Below are positions 7,014-15,979 of a stretch of 64,000 nt of DNA, one piece after another. The position numbers and the translations under genes are program-made. Origin of the DNA: Serratia nematodiphila DZ0503SBS1 (GTDB lineage Bacteria > Pseudomonadota > Gammaproteobacteria > Enterobacterales > Enterobacteriaceae); contig NZ_JPUX01000001.1 of the NCBI RefSeq assembly GCF_000738675.1, positions 2,108,001 through 2,172,000 on the forward strand, given 5' to 3'. Position 1 is the stretch's first letter; each line of letters starts with the position of its first letter. A model generated the notes under the pieces. It searched no databases. It saw only the letters and a program-made list of their open reading frames with translations, and had not been told where the DNA came from.

Positions 7014-9383
7014 GTGTCTATCAGGCAAAGCGCATCGGCACTGCTGTTTCTGTTGGTCTGGCCGATGACGAAAACTGCTGCCTCCGGATTCGATGTCAAA
7101 ACCCTGGCGCAACTGGGGTATAACGCGGACATCGCTGCCTTTTTCAATACCGCTCGGTTTTTGCCGGGCGTACACCGGGTGATGCTGGAGGTCAACGCGG
7201 CGCAGCGCTACCAGGAGGAGGTGCGCTTCGACTCTGAAGGTGAGTTATGCCTGGATGAACGGCTAGCACAGACGCTGCGTTTACGGGTTGCGTCGCCTCC
7301 AGGCCGCTGCGAACGTCTTGAGACGTATTGGCCGCAGGCGGTGGTGAGGGTATTTCCCGGCGCCTTTCGGGTGGAAATAACCCTGCCGGAGGTGGCGTTC
7401 GACCCGGATAAATTGCGTACCGAGCAGTCAGGTGGCCATGCGCTGCTGCTGAACTACGATCTTTACGCCAACCGCCGCCAGGGGCGCTACGGCAATCAGC
7501 AGATGCTGCAGGCGATGCTGGAGCCGGGCATCAACCTCAGCAACTGGGTACTGCGCAACCGTTCGAGCTACAGCAACGACGAGAACGGTAGCCGGCTCGA
7601 GGTGTACGAAACCTCGGCGAGCAAAGATTTTCCTGGCTGGGGTGCGTTTGTGCAGCTCGGCGAATTCAGTGCCGGCGGCGTACTAAGTGGTAACGTGCCG
7701 CTGAGCGGTGGGCAACTGGCGTCCGTGGATATCGGAGGACACAACGCTGCACTGACAGTGCCGCTGCAGGGCAGCGTTGTGAACCCGGCGACGTTAGAGG
7801 TCAAACAGCACGGACAACTGATATTCCGCACCCTGCTACCAGCCGGGCCGTTTTCGCTGAGCGAGTTGGGGCCGGTGATGGCCGGGGTGGAGGCAGAGGT
7901 CACCGTTATCGAAACCGACGGGCGGCGGCAACGCTTTACGGTCACGCCCGATACAGGCGATCCAGCGGATCGCTCGGGCGGCTATCGTTTGGCGGCAGGG
8001 CGTTATCAGCCCTACGGGGGCGACCATTATGGGACATCGCCGCCAGCGCTGCTGCTGGGGGAGAAGGCGTTCCGTCTCGGCCAGGGGCAGATAACGGTGG
8101 GCGGTTTGTTGGCTCATACCTATAAACGACTGGGCTGGCAGGGCAGTTTGGGAGACGACGGCGGCAACTGGTTATCGGGCAGTGCTATTTTCACCCGTGG
8201 CCGGCAGCCTGGCGCGCAGCTGGAGACCCAAGGGCAGGTGGCTATGGGGCGGAGTCTGGCGCTGTCTCTGTCGTCACAGTACCGCACGGAAGGCTTCCGG
8301 GAGGCGGACGAAGGGCTGCTAAACCCGTCCTCAGTAGAGGCAGAGACGGCACGGTTGCGCTACAGCGGCGGGCTGGCACTTTCCTGGCGGGCCCTGAACG
8401 CCGGCGTGCTGGCTTACTCACTGTCGCATGAACGCTATTACCGCGGCAGCCGGCGCAGCTGGACGCATGCACTGGCATATGGTGCGAGCCTGGGGCGGGC
8501 GACGTTAAGCGTTAACCTACAGTCTTCCGCTTATGATCGTGCTGCGGTCTATGCCGGGTTGAGTCTGCCTTGGGGGGCGGGCAGCGTTAGCAGCCGGTTG
8601 CAGGCGCGGCGTAACAAGCAAATGACGCTGGGCGGCAGTTGGCAGGGGCCGTTGAGCGAACGGCTCAATGGCTATCTGGACGTGACGCGGGACGCGGACG
8701 GTGACTATCAGAGCGCCGGCAACCTGAACGGCGAGACGCCCTATACCCGGCTTGGGTTGGGCGCCTCGCGCAGCGGGCAAGGTAGCACATCGCTGTCGCT
8801 GTCGTCGTCGGGAGGGCTGGGGGTGGCCAACGGCACCTGGGTGACGTCGCCGCAGCGCATCGGCGACACCTTCGCGGTGATGAAGGTGCCAGGACAGTCC
8901 GGTGTGAAAATATCGGGCAGCGGCAATGGCGTCACGGATTTCGCCGGTGACGCGCTGCTGCCGGTGCTGATGCCCTACATGCCGCTGCGTGCTCAGGTCG
9001 ATACGTTGTCGCTACCGCTGAACCTACGGCTGGACAGCACGGATGCGGCGCTTGAGCTGGCGCGCGGCACTGTGGCGGAGCGGCGTTTTCGGGTGACCGA
9101 AGTGCGCCAGCTGCTGCTGACTTTGCGTGATGAAAGCGGCGCTCCGCTGCCGACTGGGGCGTCGGTGTACGATGAACAGGGCCAATTGTTGGGCACGCTG
9201 ATAGGCGAAGGCAACCTGATGCTGGTGAACGACGATATCGGCAAGGCGCTGCGGGTGCGGCGTCTGAACATGAACGAATGCGTGGTGAGTTACGCGGTGC
9301 CGGCGGCGTTCGACCCGTCGGTGTTGTACGAAGAGGGCGATGGCGTCTGCCGTGCGGCGGGCGGCTCGTCCGATAATGGATGA
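7014..9383 (+). CDS. fimbrial outer-membrane usher protein
   Basis: A 789-residue usher starting at GTG, with a signal peptide (SALLFLLVWPMTKTAA). The order is that of ushers: an N-terminal periplasmic chaperone-binding domain (FDVKTLAQLGY, then FFNTARFLPGVHRVML), a transmembrane barrel rich in alternating aromatic strands (NWVLRNRSSYSNDENGSR onward), a plug-like segment, and C-terminal domains ending with the conserved cysteine pair (MNECVVSY and GDGVCRAA). It is somewhat shorter than FimD/PapC-type ushers (about 840-880). It assembles and exports the DUF1120 subunits delivered by the downstream chaperone. The stop overlaps the region leading to the chaperone ribosome site, so the two are co-translated. 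Confidence 0.88.
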   Translation: MSIRQSASALLFLLVWPMTKTAASGFDVKTLAQLGYNADIAAFFNTARFLPGVHRVMLEVNAAQRYQEEVRFDSEGELCLDERLAQTLRLRVASPPGRCERLETYWPQAVVRVFPGAFRVEITLPEVAFDPDKLRTEQSGGHALLLNYDLYANRRQGRYGNQQMLQAMLEPGINLSNWVLRNRSSYSNDENGSRLEVYETSASKDFPGWGAFVQLGEFSAGGVLSGNVPLSGGQLASVDIGGHNAALTVPLQGSVVNPATLEVKQHGQLIFRTLLPAGPFSLSELGPVMAGVEAEVTVIETDGRRQRFTVTPDTGDPADRSGGYRLAAGRYQPYGGDHYGTSPPALLLGEKAFRLGQGQITVGGLLAHTYKRLGWQGSLGDDGGNWLSGSAIFTRGRQPGAQLETQGQVAMGRSLALSLSSQYRTEGFREADEGLLNPSSVEAETARLRYSGGLALSWRALNAGVLAYSLSHERYYRGSRRSWTHALAYGASLGRATLSVNLQSSAYDRAAVYAGLSLPWGAGSVSSRLQARRNKQMTLGGSWQGPLSERLNGYLDVTRDADGDYQSAGNLNGETPYTRLGLGASRSGQGSTSLSLSSSGGLGVANGTWVTSPQRIGDTFAVMKVPGQSGVKISGSGNGVTDFAGDALLPVLMPYMPLRAQVDTLSLPLNLRLDSTDAALELARGTVAERRFRVTEVRQLLLTLRDESGAPLPTGASVYDEQGQLLGTLIGEGNLMLVNDDIGKALRVRRLNMNECVVSYAVPAAFDPSVLYEEGDGVCRAAGGSSDNG

Positions 9384-9399
9384 GAAGCGAGGAGCAATC

Positions 9400-10083
9400 A
9401 TGACGATAAAACGGAGACTGGCGCAACTGCTGGGCGGGCTGTGGTTGACGCTGGGGTTGGCGCATTCCGCCGGGGCGTCGTTTCAGCTGGAGAGCATGGG
9501 CATCGTGCTGGAGGAGAACCCGGGGCGGGTGAGCTTCAGCATCAGGAACAGCTCGTCGGAGCCGATATTGCTGGCGACGAAGGTGGAGGATTTGGATGGC
9601 AAAGGGTTCAGCAAGGCGGTGCTGCTGTCGCCGCCGATAGCGCGCATCGAGGCGGGGCAGAGCCAGCAGGTGAACTTTGTGCTGAAGCCGGGTACGGCGC
9701 TGCCGCACGAGGTGATGCTGAAGGCGTCGTTCGAGGGGATAGGGCAGGCGGTGGACAACAGCGCGCGGATGCCGGTACGGCAGAGCATCGGGCTGATTCT
9801 GCAGCCGAAAGCGGTGGCGGTGAGCAAGACGCCGTGGGACGACCTGCGGTTGAGCGCAGGAGCCGGTCGGCTGACGCTCACCAACGGCGGGTTGCACGTG
9901 GTGCGGCTGGCGCCGCAGCTGACGTTGCAGCCGTCGGGCAAGGTGGTGACGCTGGAGAACTACTACCTGATGGCGGGCGAGACGCAGACGCTGGCGGTGG
10001 AAGGGCAGCCGACGTCGGTTGTCATCACGCCGCTGAGCCGCTATGGCTTCAAGCAGGATGCGGTGACGCTGACGGTGAAGTGA
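9400..10083 (+). CDS. periplasmic fimbrial chaperone
   Basis: A 227-residue exported protein of the PapD-like type: a signal peptide ending near HSAGA, then a first immunoglobulin-like domain (FQLESMGIVLEENPGRVSF, VSFSIRNSSSEPILLATKVE in outline; QSQQVNFVLKPG) and a second domain with RQSIGLILQPKAVAV at the domain hinge. It delivers subunits to the usher. The start at 9400 follows a strong GAGGAG site; an upstream in-frame ATG at 9376 is less likely. It is unusual in being the last gene of the operon, after the usher. No separate tip adhesin gene follows. Confidence 0.85.
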   Translation: MTIKRRLAQLLGGLWLTLGLAHSAGASFQLESMGIVLEENPGRVSFSIRNSSSEPILLATKVEDLDGKGFSKAVLLSPPIARIEAGQSQQVNFVLKPGTALPHEVMLKASFEGIGQAVDNSARMPVRQSIGLILQPKAVAVSKTPWDDLRLSAGAGRLTLTNGGLHVVRLAPQLTLQPSGKVVTLENYYLMAGETQTLAVEGQPTSVVITPLSRYGFKQDAVTLTVK

Positions 10084-10236
10084 TTTGGATGAAAATCAGA
10101 CGCCTTGCATAAGCAAGAGATGTAGTTAGGCATGGTGAATGCCGCGAGAAATGAAACGTTTTTTCGTTCACCCCGGAGGTAGAGCGGGTTACACTGGCCG
10201 CTTGTTCGCCACCGACCGGGTTAATTCGCCGCCGCG

Positions 10237-10653
10237 ATGAGAGTGCCACGCCAGCTACCGCAACGCTTTACCGCCTGCATCGCCATTATGGCGGTGCTGT
10301 TGCTGTTTGTTGCGCCGGTGGTGTCGAAATCGCTGATGCACCATCAGATGATGGGCGGCATGGCGCAGCCGGCAGCCGCCATGCCGCATGACATGCATGG
10401 GATGGCGATGCCCGCCGCCGAGCATGCCGGCCACCATGGCATGGATCCGGCGGAGATGATTTTCTGCGGCTATTGTGAGCTGCTGATCCACGTGCCGCTG
10501 CTGTTGTGGGTATTCGTCCCGCTGCTGTGGCTGATGGCGCGTATTGCGCGCCTGCCTTGCGCGCCACGCATCGTCCCCCCGCCCATTCGGCGCCTTGCTC
10601 TGCGGCCAAGCCCGCGCGGGCCGCCCGGCCAGCCGTTTTTCCTTATTGCTTGA
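10237..10653 (+). CDS. DUF2946 membrane protein with His/Met-rich loop
   Basis: A 138-residue protein with an N-terminal hydrophobic segment (CIAIMAVLLLFVAPVV), then a periplasmic loop extraordinarily rich in His and Met (HHQMMGGM, MPHDMHGMAM, HAGHHGMD), a FCGYCELL motif and a second membrane helix (HVPLLLWVFVPLLWL). This is the DUF2946 layout, often found beside copper- or siderophore-related genes. The His/Met loop and the CGYC pair suggest metal binding, most plausibly copper. The gene lies 71 bases ahead of a PepSY membrane protein, and they probably form an operon. Function inferred, not proven. Confidence 0.8.
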   Translation: MRVPRQLPQRFTACIAIMAVLLLFVAPVVSKSLMHHQMMGGMAQPAAAMPHDMHGMAMPAAEHAGHHGMDPAEMIFCGYCELLIHVPLLLWVFVPLLWLMARIARLPCAPRIVPPPIRRLALRPSPRGPPGQPFFLIA

Positions 10654-10724
10654 TCATGGGTAACGCCGTCCGTATCGCTGCGGACGGTTTGCCTGCGTGC
10701 ACAGTTTGAAAAACGATAAAGGCC

Positions 10725-12386
10725 ATGTCTTCAATAACCAAAACTCCACCTGCCGCATCGCCGCGAGGCGCGATGCTGAACCTGATCAGACGGCTGCATT
10801 TTTATATCGGCCTGCTGGTTGCCCCTTTTATTCTGGTCGCCGCACTGACCGGCACGCTGTATGTGCTAACCCCGCAGCTTGAAGAGGCGCTGTATCGCGA
10901 TGCGCTTTTCACCGAACCGCACGGACAGGCGAGATCGTTGGCCGACCAAATCGCCGCCGCCCGCCGTGTGGCGGGTGCCGAGACGCGCATTTACGCCGTG
11001 CGCCCGGCGCCCGGCGCGACGGATACCACGCGCGTACAGTTCGTGGGAGCCGATCTGGGCGCTTCCGAGTCGCGCGCGCTGTTTGTCGATCCTTACACGC
11101 TGGCGATCAAGGGCGACATGACGGTGTACGGCACCTCCGGCGTACTGCCGCTGCGCACCTGGCTGGATAAGCTGCACAGCAGCCTGCTGCTCGGCGATAT
11201 GGGCCGCAATTACAGTGAGCTGGCGGCATCCTGGCTGTGGGTGGCCGCGCTGGGCGGCGTGGCGCTGTGGCTGGCGACGCGGCCGAAGCGCAAGCTGAAA
11301 AGGGCAAAAGGGCGTTTCGCCGCTAACCGCCATTGGCATATCACGCTGGGCGTAGCGCTGCTGGCCGGGCTGCTGTTCTTCTCGGCTACCGGGTTGACCT
11401 GGTCGCAGTGGGCCGGCGGCAACATCGACGCGCTGCGGGCCAACCTGGGCTGGCTGACGCCGCAGGTCAACGCCAGCCTGCAGGCCGATGCGCCGCAGAC
11501 GCCGGCCGATCCGCACGCCGAGCACCGCGGTATGATGCCGGGCATGAAGATGAACCCTGCCGCACAGGCCAATGCGCTGAACGGTGATTGGGATCGGGCG
11601 CTGCATGCCGCGCGCGCCGCCGGGATCGATGCCGCCAAGATAGAGCTGCGCCAGCCGAAGGGCGAGGGTAAAGCCTGGACGGTGACCGAAGTGGATCGCA
11701 GCTGGCCAACGCAGGTGGACGCGGTCGCCATCGCGCCGCAGAGCTTCGCCGTCGTCGACCAGGTGCGGTTCGGCACCTTCCCGCTCATCGCCAAGCTGAC
11801 CCGCTGGGGTATCGACGCCCACATGGGCATTCTGTTCGGCTTGCCGAATCAGCTGCTGCTGGCGGCGTTTGGCCTTGGGCTGTGCCTGACGATCGTGTTG
11901 GGTTACCGCATGTGGTGGCTGCGTCGCCCGGCGGCGGGGGCGCAGCATCCGGTGCATACGCTGATTGCCGCCTGGCTGGCGCTTTCCCTGCCGGCGCGTG
12001 CCGTCTCGCTGCTGGTGGCTTCCGCACTGGGGTATTGCCTGCCGGTGATGGGCGTGAGCCTCGCGGCGTTGCTGCTGGTGGACGTGTGGCGCTGGCGCGG
12101 CCAACGGCAAAGCCACCGGGACGAAGCGCCGGAAGCGGCTGCCCGCCGCGCCGAGGTGCGTAAGTTCCGCGCGGCGGTGGCGACTGTGGCGGTAGCGGTC
12201 GGCTGCGTGATGGGCCGAGCGATCCTCGGCGGCACCGTTGAGCAATTCCAACTGCCGATCGGCGCCTGGAGTGCCCAGATGGTGATCATGCAGAGCCTGA
12301 TGGTGCTGCTGTATACGCTGGTGTTCACCCTGCTGCTTTCCATTCCGCTGTGGTATTTCTTCCTGGGGGAGAAAGAGGGGCGGTGA
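10725..12386 (+). CDS. PepSY-associated multi-pass membrane protein
   Basis: A 553-residue inner-membrane protein of the PepSY-associated TM family. The first helix follows MLNLIRRLHFYIGLLVAPFIL with the conserved HFYIG motif, then a periplasmic PepSY-like domain, a WLDKLHSSLLLGDMGRNYSEL motif (outline), and a second helix. Two further PepSY stretches and helices follow (FFSATGLTWSQW, THMGILFG-like HMGILFGLPNQ), with a C-terminal bundle. Conserved histidines next to helices suggest heme or metal-linked electron transfer; relatives reduce ferric siderophores or act in metal homeostasis. A His/Met stretch (HAEHRGMMPGMKM) echoes the preceding DUF2946 gene and supports a joint metal-related role. 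Confidence 0.82.
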   Translation: MSSITKTPPAASPRGAMLNLIRRLHFYIGLLVAPFILVAALTGTLYVLTPQLEEALYRDALFTEPHGQARSLADQIAAARRVAGAETRIYAVRPAPGATDTTRVQFVGADLGASESRALFVDPYTLAIKGDMTVYGTSGVLPLRTWLDKLHSSLLLGDMGRNYSELAASWLWVAALGGVALWLATRPKRKLKRAKGRFAANRHWHITLGVALLAGLLFFSATGLTWSQWAGGNIDALRANLGWLTPQVNASLQADAPQTPADPHAEHRGMMPGMKMNPAAQANALNGDWDRALHAARAAGIDAAKIELRQPKGEGKAWTVTEVDRSWPTQVDAVAIAPQSFAVVDQVRFGTFPLIAKLTRWGIDAHMGILFGLPNQLLLAAFGLGLCLTIVLGYRMWWLRRPAAGAQHPVHTLIAAWLALSLPARAVSLLVASALGYCLPVMGVSLAALLLVDVWRWRGQRQSHRDEAPEAAARRAEVRKFRAAVATVAVAVGCVMGRAILGGTVEQFQLPIGAWSAQMVIMQSLMVLLYTLVFTLLLSIPLWYFFLGEKEGR

Positions 12387-12413
12387 GGTATTTTGCGCCG
12401 ACATGAAGCGTTC

Positions 12414-12436
12414 AACCCCGCTGCGGCGGGGTTTTT
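12414..12436 (+). terminator. intrinsic terminator after PepSY gene
   Basis: AACCCCGC (12414-12421) pairs with GCGGGGTT (12426-12433) followed by T residues. It lies between the PepSY gene and the convergent LysR gene and may serve both. Confidence 0.8.
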
Positions 12437-12441
12437 CTTGG

Positions 12442-13419
12442 TTATATCAGCCGGTGGGCGTGCAGCTTAACGCTCTCCATGATGCTGTCCATCGTCACCT
12501 GCACGCGGTGCGGCAACACGCCGCGCCGGCGGTAGATCAGGTAGGCCTGCATATCGATGCCGCGCTCGCGCGCCAGGCAGGGCTGTAGGGTGCCGGCATC
12601 CAGCTCGGCGGCGACGGAATAGTACGGGGCGTAGACGATGCCCAGGCCCTGTTTGGCCAGCTCGATCGCCGGCAGAATGTTATCGCAGACGCTGGCGCCG
12701 TTGATCTCGACCTGCACCAACTCCCCCTGCGCATTGTAGCCGCTCCAGGTATTGCGGATGCCGCCCAGCATGCGCAAGGTAATGCAGCGATGCTGCGACA
12801 GTTCATCCAGCTCCTTCAGCGGCGTGCGGGCGATGTAATCCGGCGCGGCGAACAGCCCAACGCGAAAACGGGTAAAGGGCCTAGCGATCAGGCTTTCGTT
12901 TTGCGGCTGGAAAAAGCTGATCAGCAAATCGCAGTCGCTGTCGAATACTGCGCCATATTTTTTCTCACGTTCGTCGGGGTTGCGGGTCACCAGATCGACA
13001 GTCAGCGCCGGCGCAGCGTGCAGCAGTGGCGGCAGCAAATAGCTGGCCAGGAAAGCGTGGATGCCTATCGGCGCGCCGAGCGTGACCACGCCGCTCATAC
13101 TGCGCTTATAGGTGCCGGCCATATCGAGCAGATCGCTATGCTCGTTCAGCAACTGCGAGGCGCGGCGCAAGAATTGTTCGCCGAACTCGGTCAGTGACAA
13201 CGTGCGCGGGCCGCGCAAGAACAGCTCCAGACCCAGCCGCCGCTCCAGCGCGGTGAGGGCGCGCGACACGTTGGACTGCGGCATATCCAGCAGCTGCGCC
13301 GCTTTGCTGACGCTCGCCGTTTCGGCAATGATGCGGACAATCCTGAGCTCTTCAATACGGAAGTCTTTCTCTTTCACTGGCTGGCTCGTATGAGTATGTA
13401 TATCAAAAATGATATACAT
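12442..13419 (-). CDS. LysR-family transcriptional regulator
   Basis: A LysR-type regulator, about 325 residues from ATG 13419. The DNA-binding domain is clear (RIVRIIAETASVSKAAQLLD, then QSNVSRALTALERRLGLELF), followed by the effector-binding domain (MSGVVTLGAPIGIHAFLAS, LFAAPDYIARTPLKEL). In-frame ATGs at 13431, 13437 and 13449 are alternatives; none has a clear ribosome site. A perfect dyad (13397-13417) overlaps the chosen start and may be an operator. The gene is divergent from the DUF3313/DUF3302/HlyD genes and may control them. Confidence 0.82.
   Translation of the reverse strand: MYIIFDIHTHTSQPVKEKDFRIEELRIVRIIAETASVSKAAQLLDMPQSNVSRALTALERRLGLELFLRGPRTLSLTEFGEQFLRRASQLLNEHSDLLDMAGTYKRSMSGVVTLGAPIGIHAFLASYLLPPLLHAAPALTVDLVTRNPDEREKKYGAVFDSDCDLLISFFQPQNESLIARPFTRFRVGLFAAPDYIARTPLKELDELSQHRCITLRMLGGIRNTWSGYNAQGELVQVEINGASVCDNILPAIELAKQGLGIVYAPYYSVAAELDAGTLQPCLARERGIDMQAYLIYRRRGVLPHRVQVTMDSIMESVKLHAHRLI
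13397..13417. promoter_or_regulatory. dyad overlapping the LysR start
   Basis: GTATATC and GATATAC arms flank a short A-rich centre, giving a near-perfect 20-base palindrome right at the start of the LysR gene and about 100 bases upstream of the divergent lipoprotein gene. This position suits autoregulation and divergent control. Confidence 0.5.
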
Positions 13420-13512
13420 CTTTGGCGGCATTGTCATATGACTTATCACGGGCGGGTGGGTATCATTCGATTTGATTATTTGCTATCCACAAAAATAAAG
13501 AGAAATCCGTCA

Positions 13513-14166
13513 ATGAAAGTAACAAGAACGGTGATTTTACCTGCGCTGTTATTATTGGCCGCGTGCTCGTCCGCCGTGACCGAAAAAGAAAAATATTCGA
13601 CCTTTCTGACCAATTATAACGATATTAACAAAGGCCAATCCGCGTCCGGTAAAGACGTTTTATATTGGAAAGATCAGAGCGTCGATTTTTCCCGTTATCA
13701 ATATCTGGTGTATCAACCGATGATCTATTTCCCGCGGCCGAAACCGAGCGAAATGGTCAGCCAACGCGCGCTCGACAATATCCTGAATTACACCAACCAG
13801 CAGTTTAAACAGGCGATGGGCACCCACTTTACGCTGGTGGACATGCCGCGCGAGCATACGCTGATCTTCCGCGGCGCCATCACGGCGATCGACACGCAGA
13901 AGAAAGGGCTGCAGGTCTATGAAGTCTTGCCAATCACGCTGCTGATCGCCGCCACGCAAAGCGTAACCGGGCACCGCACCATGGAGAGTGCGGTTTATAT
14001 GGAAGGCGAGTTTATCGATGCCGCGACCAACCAGCCAGTGATTAAAGTGGTGCGTAAGGCTTCGGGAAAAAATCTTAATAATGAGAAAGCACAGCTGAAA
14101 GTCACCGACGTGAAGAACGCCATCGATACCATCGCCAACGACATCAGACAATATAACACGCTATAG
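13513..14166 (+). CDS. DUF3313 lipoprotein
   Basis: A 217-residue predicted lipoprotein: the signal peptide has a lipobox LLLAAC with the acylated cysteine at about residue 18. The mature part contains KDVLYWKDQSVDFSRYQYL and PREHTLIFRGAITAIDT (in outline), as in DUF3313 proteins. The residue after the cysteine is serine, which favours sorting to the outer membrane. The start was chosen at 13513 because it begins the signal peptide. It leads a three-gene set with DUF3302 and an HlyD-family protein, suggesting an envelope or transport-related role. Confidence 0.8.
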   Translation: MKVTRTVILPALLLLAACSSAVTEKEKYSTFLTNYNDINKGQSASGKDVLYWKDQSVDFSRYQYLVYQPMIYFPRPKPSEMVSQRALDNILNYTNQQFKQAMGTHFTLVDMPREHTLIFRGAITAIDTQKKGLQVYEVLPITLLIAATQSVTGHRTMESAVYMEGEFIDAATNQPVIKVVRKASGKNLNNEKAQLKVTDVKNAIDTIANDIRQYNTL

Positions 14167-14204
14167 AGATTATTTATTTCCATTATTCTCAACCAGGACT
14201 TTAC

Positions 14205-14549
14205 ATGTTTCTTAACTATTTTGCGTTAGGCGTACTGATTGCGGTATTCCTGATATTATTCTACGGCGTCATTATTATTCATGACATTCCTTATTTGCTG
14301 GCGAAAAAGCGCCGGCACCCGCATCAGGATGCGATTCACGTTGCCGGTTGGGTCAGCCTGTTTACGCTACACGCCATTTGGCCGCTGCTGTGGATCTGGG
14401 CAACGCTCTATCGGCCGGAACGCGGCTGGGGCATGAGTGAAAGGCCGGAACCCTCAACGGATCTGCAGGCGCGCATCGCGCTGCTCGAAACGGAATTACA
14501 ACGCCTGCAGGAAAAGCCGACGGCGGTTCCCGGCCCCACGGTAAGTTGA
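14205..14549 (+). CDS. yiaW: DUF3302 membrane protein (YiaW-like)
   Basis: A 114-residue inner-membrane protein with an N-terminal helix (FALGVLIAVFLILFYGVII), a conserved HDIPYLLAKKRRHPHQDAIH stretch, a second helix (LHAIWPLLWIWATLY), and a C-terminal coiled-coil-prone tail. It matches the YiaW/DUF3302 layout, and its partner downstream is the YiaV-like HlyD-family protein, the same pairing as in E. coli. It may be the membrane partner of an efflux adaptor. Confidence 0.8.
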   Translation: MFLNYFALGVLIAVFLILFYGVIIIHDIPYLLAKKRRHPHQDAIHVAGWVSLFTLHAIWPLLWIWATLYRPERGWGMSERPEPSTDLQARIALLETELQRLQEKPTAVPGPTVS

Positions 14550-14558
14550 GCGTAGCCT

Positions 14559-15695
14559 ATGGATTTGCTCATTATTCTCAGCTACGTGGCGCTGAGCTAC
14601 GGCGTATTTAAACTGTTCCGCATTCCGGTCAACAAATGGACCGTGCCGACCGCCGTACTCGGCGGGATCGTTATCGTCGGCGCGCTGATTCTGACGATGA
14701 ACTACAACCATCCGTACAGCGATCGGGCGCAGAAAATTGCCGTGTCGGTGCCGATGGTGCCGCAGGTCTCGGGCATGATCGTTGAAGTGACGCAGAAAAC
14801 CAACGTGCTTCTGCGCAAAGGCGAGGTGCTGTTCCGGCTCGACGACAGCCGCTACCGCGCGCGGCTCACCAGACTGGAGGCTGACTTGGCCGGAGCAGAG
14901 GCAGAGATCAGGACGCGACGGGCGGCGCTCAGCGAGTCCGCCGCCAACGTGCAGCGGGCGAACGCGGAATACGAGCGTGCCCGTAAGGATTACCAGCGCT
15001 ACGCGAAAGGGGCGGCCATGCCGGTCAACCCATTCTCGGAGCAGGACGTCAGCCATGCGCAGCAGCAGTACCAGGCGCAATCCGCCGCACTGCAGGCGGC
15101 GAAAGCCCAGTTCCAACAGGAACAGGCTCGGTTGTCCGGACGCTATGACGGCGAAGACGCCACGATAGCCAGCCTGAAATCGCAAATAGCCGAAGCGCGT
15201 TACAACCTGGAACAAACGGTGGTGCGTGCGCCGAGCGATGGCTATGTCACGCAGGTGCTGGCGCGGCCGGGCACGACGGCGGTGCGCTTGCCGTTCAAAC
15301 CGGTGATGATCTTTATCCCGCAGCAAAAGCGCCAGGTGGTGGCGGTATTCCGCCAGAACGCCATCCTGCGCTTGGCGCAGGGGGATCAGGCTGAGGTGGT
15401 GTTTAACGGCTTGCCGGGACAGGTTTATGGCGGCACCGTGAGCCGGGTGTTGCCGGCGATACCGGACGGCAGCTACCAGGCCAGCGGCGCACTGCAGGGC
15501 CTGAGCGCCACGCCGGGCCGGGAAGGGGTGTACGTAATGATCGATCTGGCAGCCAACCCGGATCTGGATCATCTGCCCGACGGCGTGAGCGCCCAGGCGG
15601 CGGTCTATACCGGGCACTTCGAGCACGTCTCCGTGATGCGCAAAGTGCTGCTGCGCATGACCAGCTGGCTGCATTACCTCTATCTGGATCACTAG
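14559..15695 (+). CDS. yiaV: HlyD-family membrane fusion protein (YiaV-like)
   Basis: A 378-residue periplasmic adaptor anchored by N-terminal helices ([18 protein letters not shown] and a second, [15 protein letters not shown]). A lipoyl half-motif [13 protein letters not shown] follows, then a long coiled-coil hairpin (about 105-220, many Ala/Gln/Glu), the second lipoyl half ([18 protein letters not shown]) and a C-terminal beta barrel. This is the membrane fusion protein fold of tripartite efflux pumps. No cognate transporter or outer-membrane channel lies beside it. It starts nine bases after DUF3302, in one operon. Confidence 0.85.
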   Translation: MDLLIILSYVALSYGVFKLFRIPVNKWTVPTAVLGGIVIVGALILTMNYNHPYSDRAQKIAVSVPMVPQVSGMIVEVTQKTNVLLRKGEVLFRLDDSRYRARLTRLEADLAGAEAEIRTRRAALSESAANVQRANAEYERARKDYQRYAKGAAMPVNPFSEQDVSHAQQQYQAQSAALQAAKAQFQQEQARLSGRYDGEDATIASLKSQIAEARYNLEQTVVRAPSDGYVTQVLARPGTTAVRLPFKPVMIFIPQQKRQVVAVFRQNAILRLAQGDQAEVVFNGLPGQVYGGTVSRVLPAIPDGSYQASGALQGLSATPGREGVYVMIDLAANPDLDHLPDGVSAQAAVYTGHFEHVSVMRKVLLRMTSWLHYLYLDH

Positions 15696-15702
15696 CCTGC
15701 AT

Positions 15703-15724
15703 CGGCCCGGGGGAACCCGGGCCG
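15703..15724 (+). terminator. strong hairpin at the edge of the accessory region
   Basis: CGGCCCGGG (15703-15711) pairs with CCCGGGCCG (15716-15724) around GGAA. There is no T tract, so efficiency as an intrinsic terminator is uncertain. It marks the end of core-like sequence before the AT-richer accessory region. Confidence 0.5.
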
Positions 15725-15979
15725 TGGTGTAAGTATCCCTGCAAACACCCCGATAAACTGAAGAGATTGAAAATAATTTCAGTATTTTTCAGTTTTTGGA
15801 TCGCGTAGCGTTATGGTTGAAAATCATATGGAAATGCCGCCAGAACGCAGCGGGCCAGCACCCGCAAAGATCGTAGGGGAAAAGCGTCTGTACAATGCAA
15901 CTGAAGAATGCGTGAATTGGTAATCGAGCTCTGGTTTGGTTATTCTCTGAGCTGGACACATTTTGCTTAAGGAAAGTGA

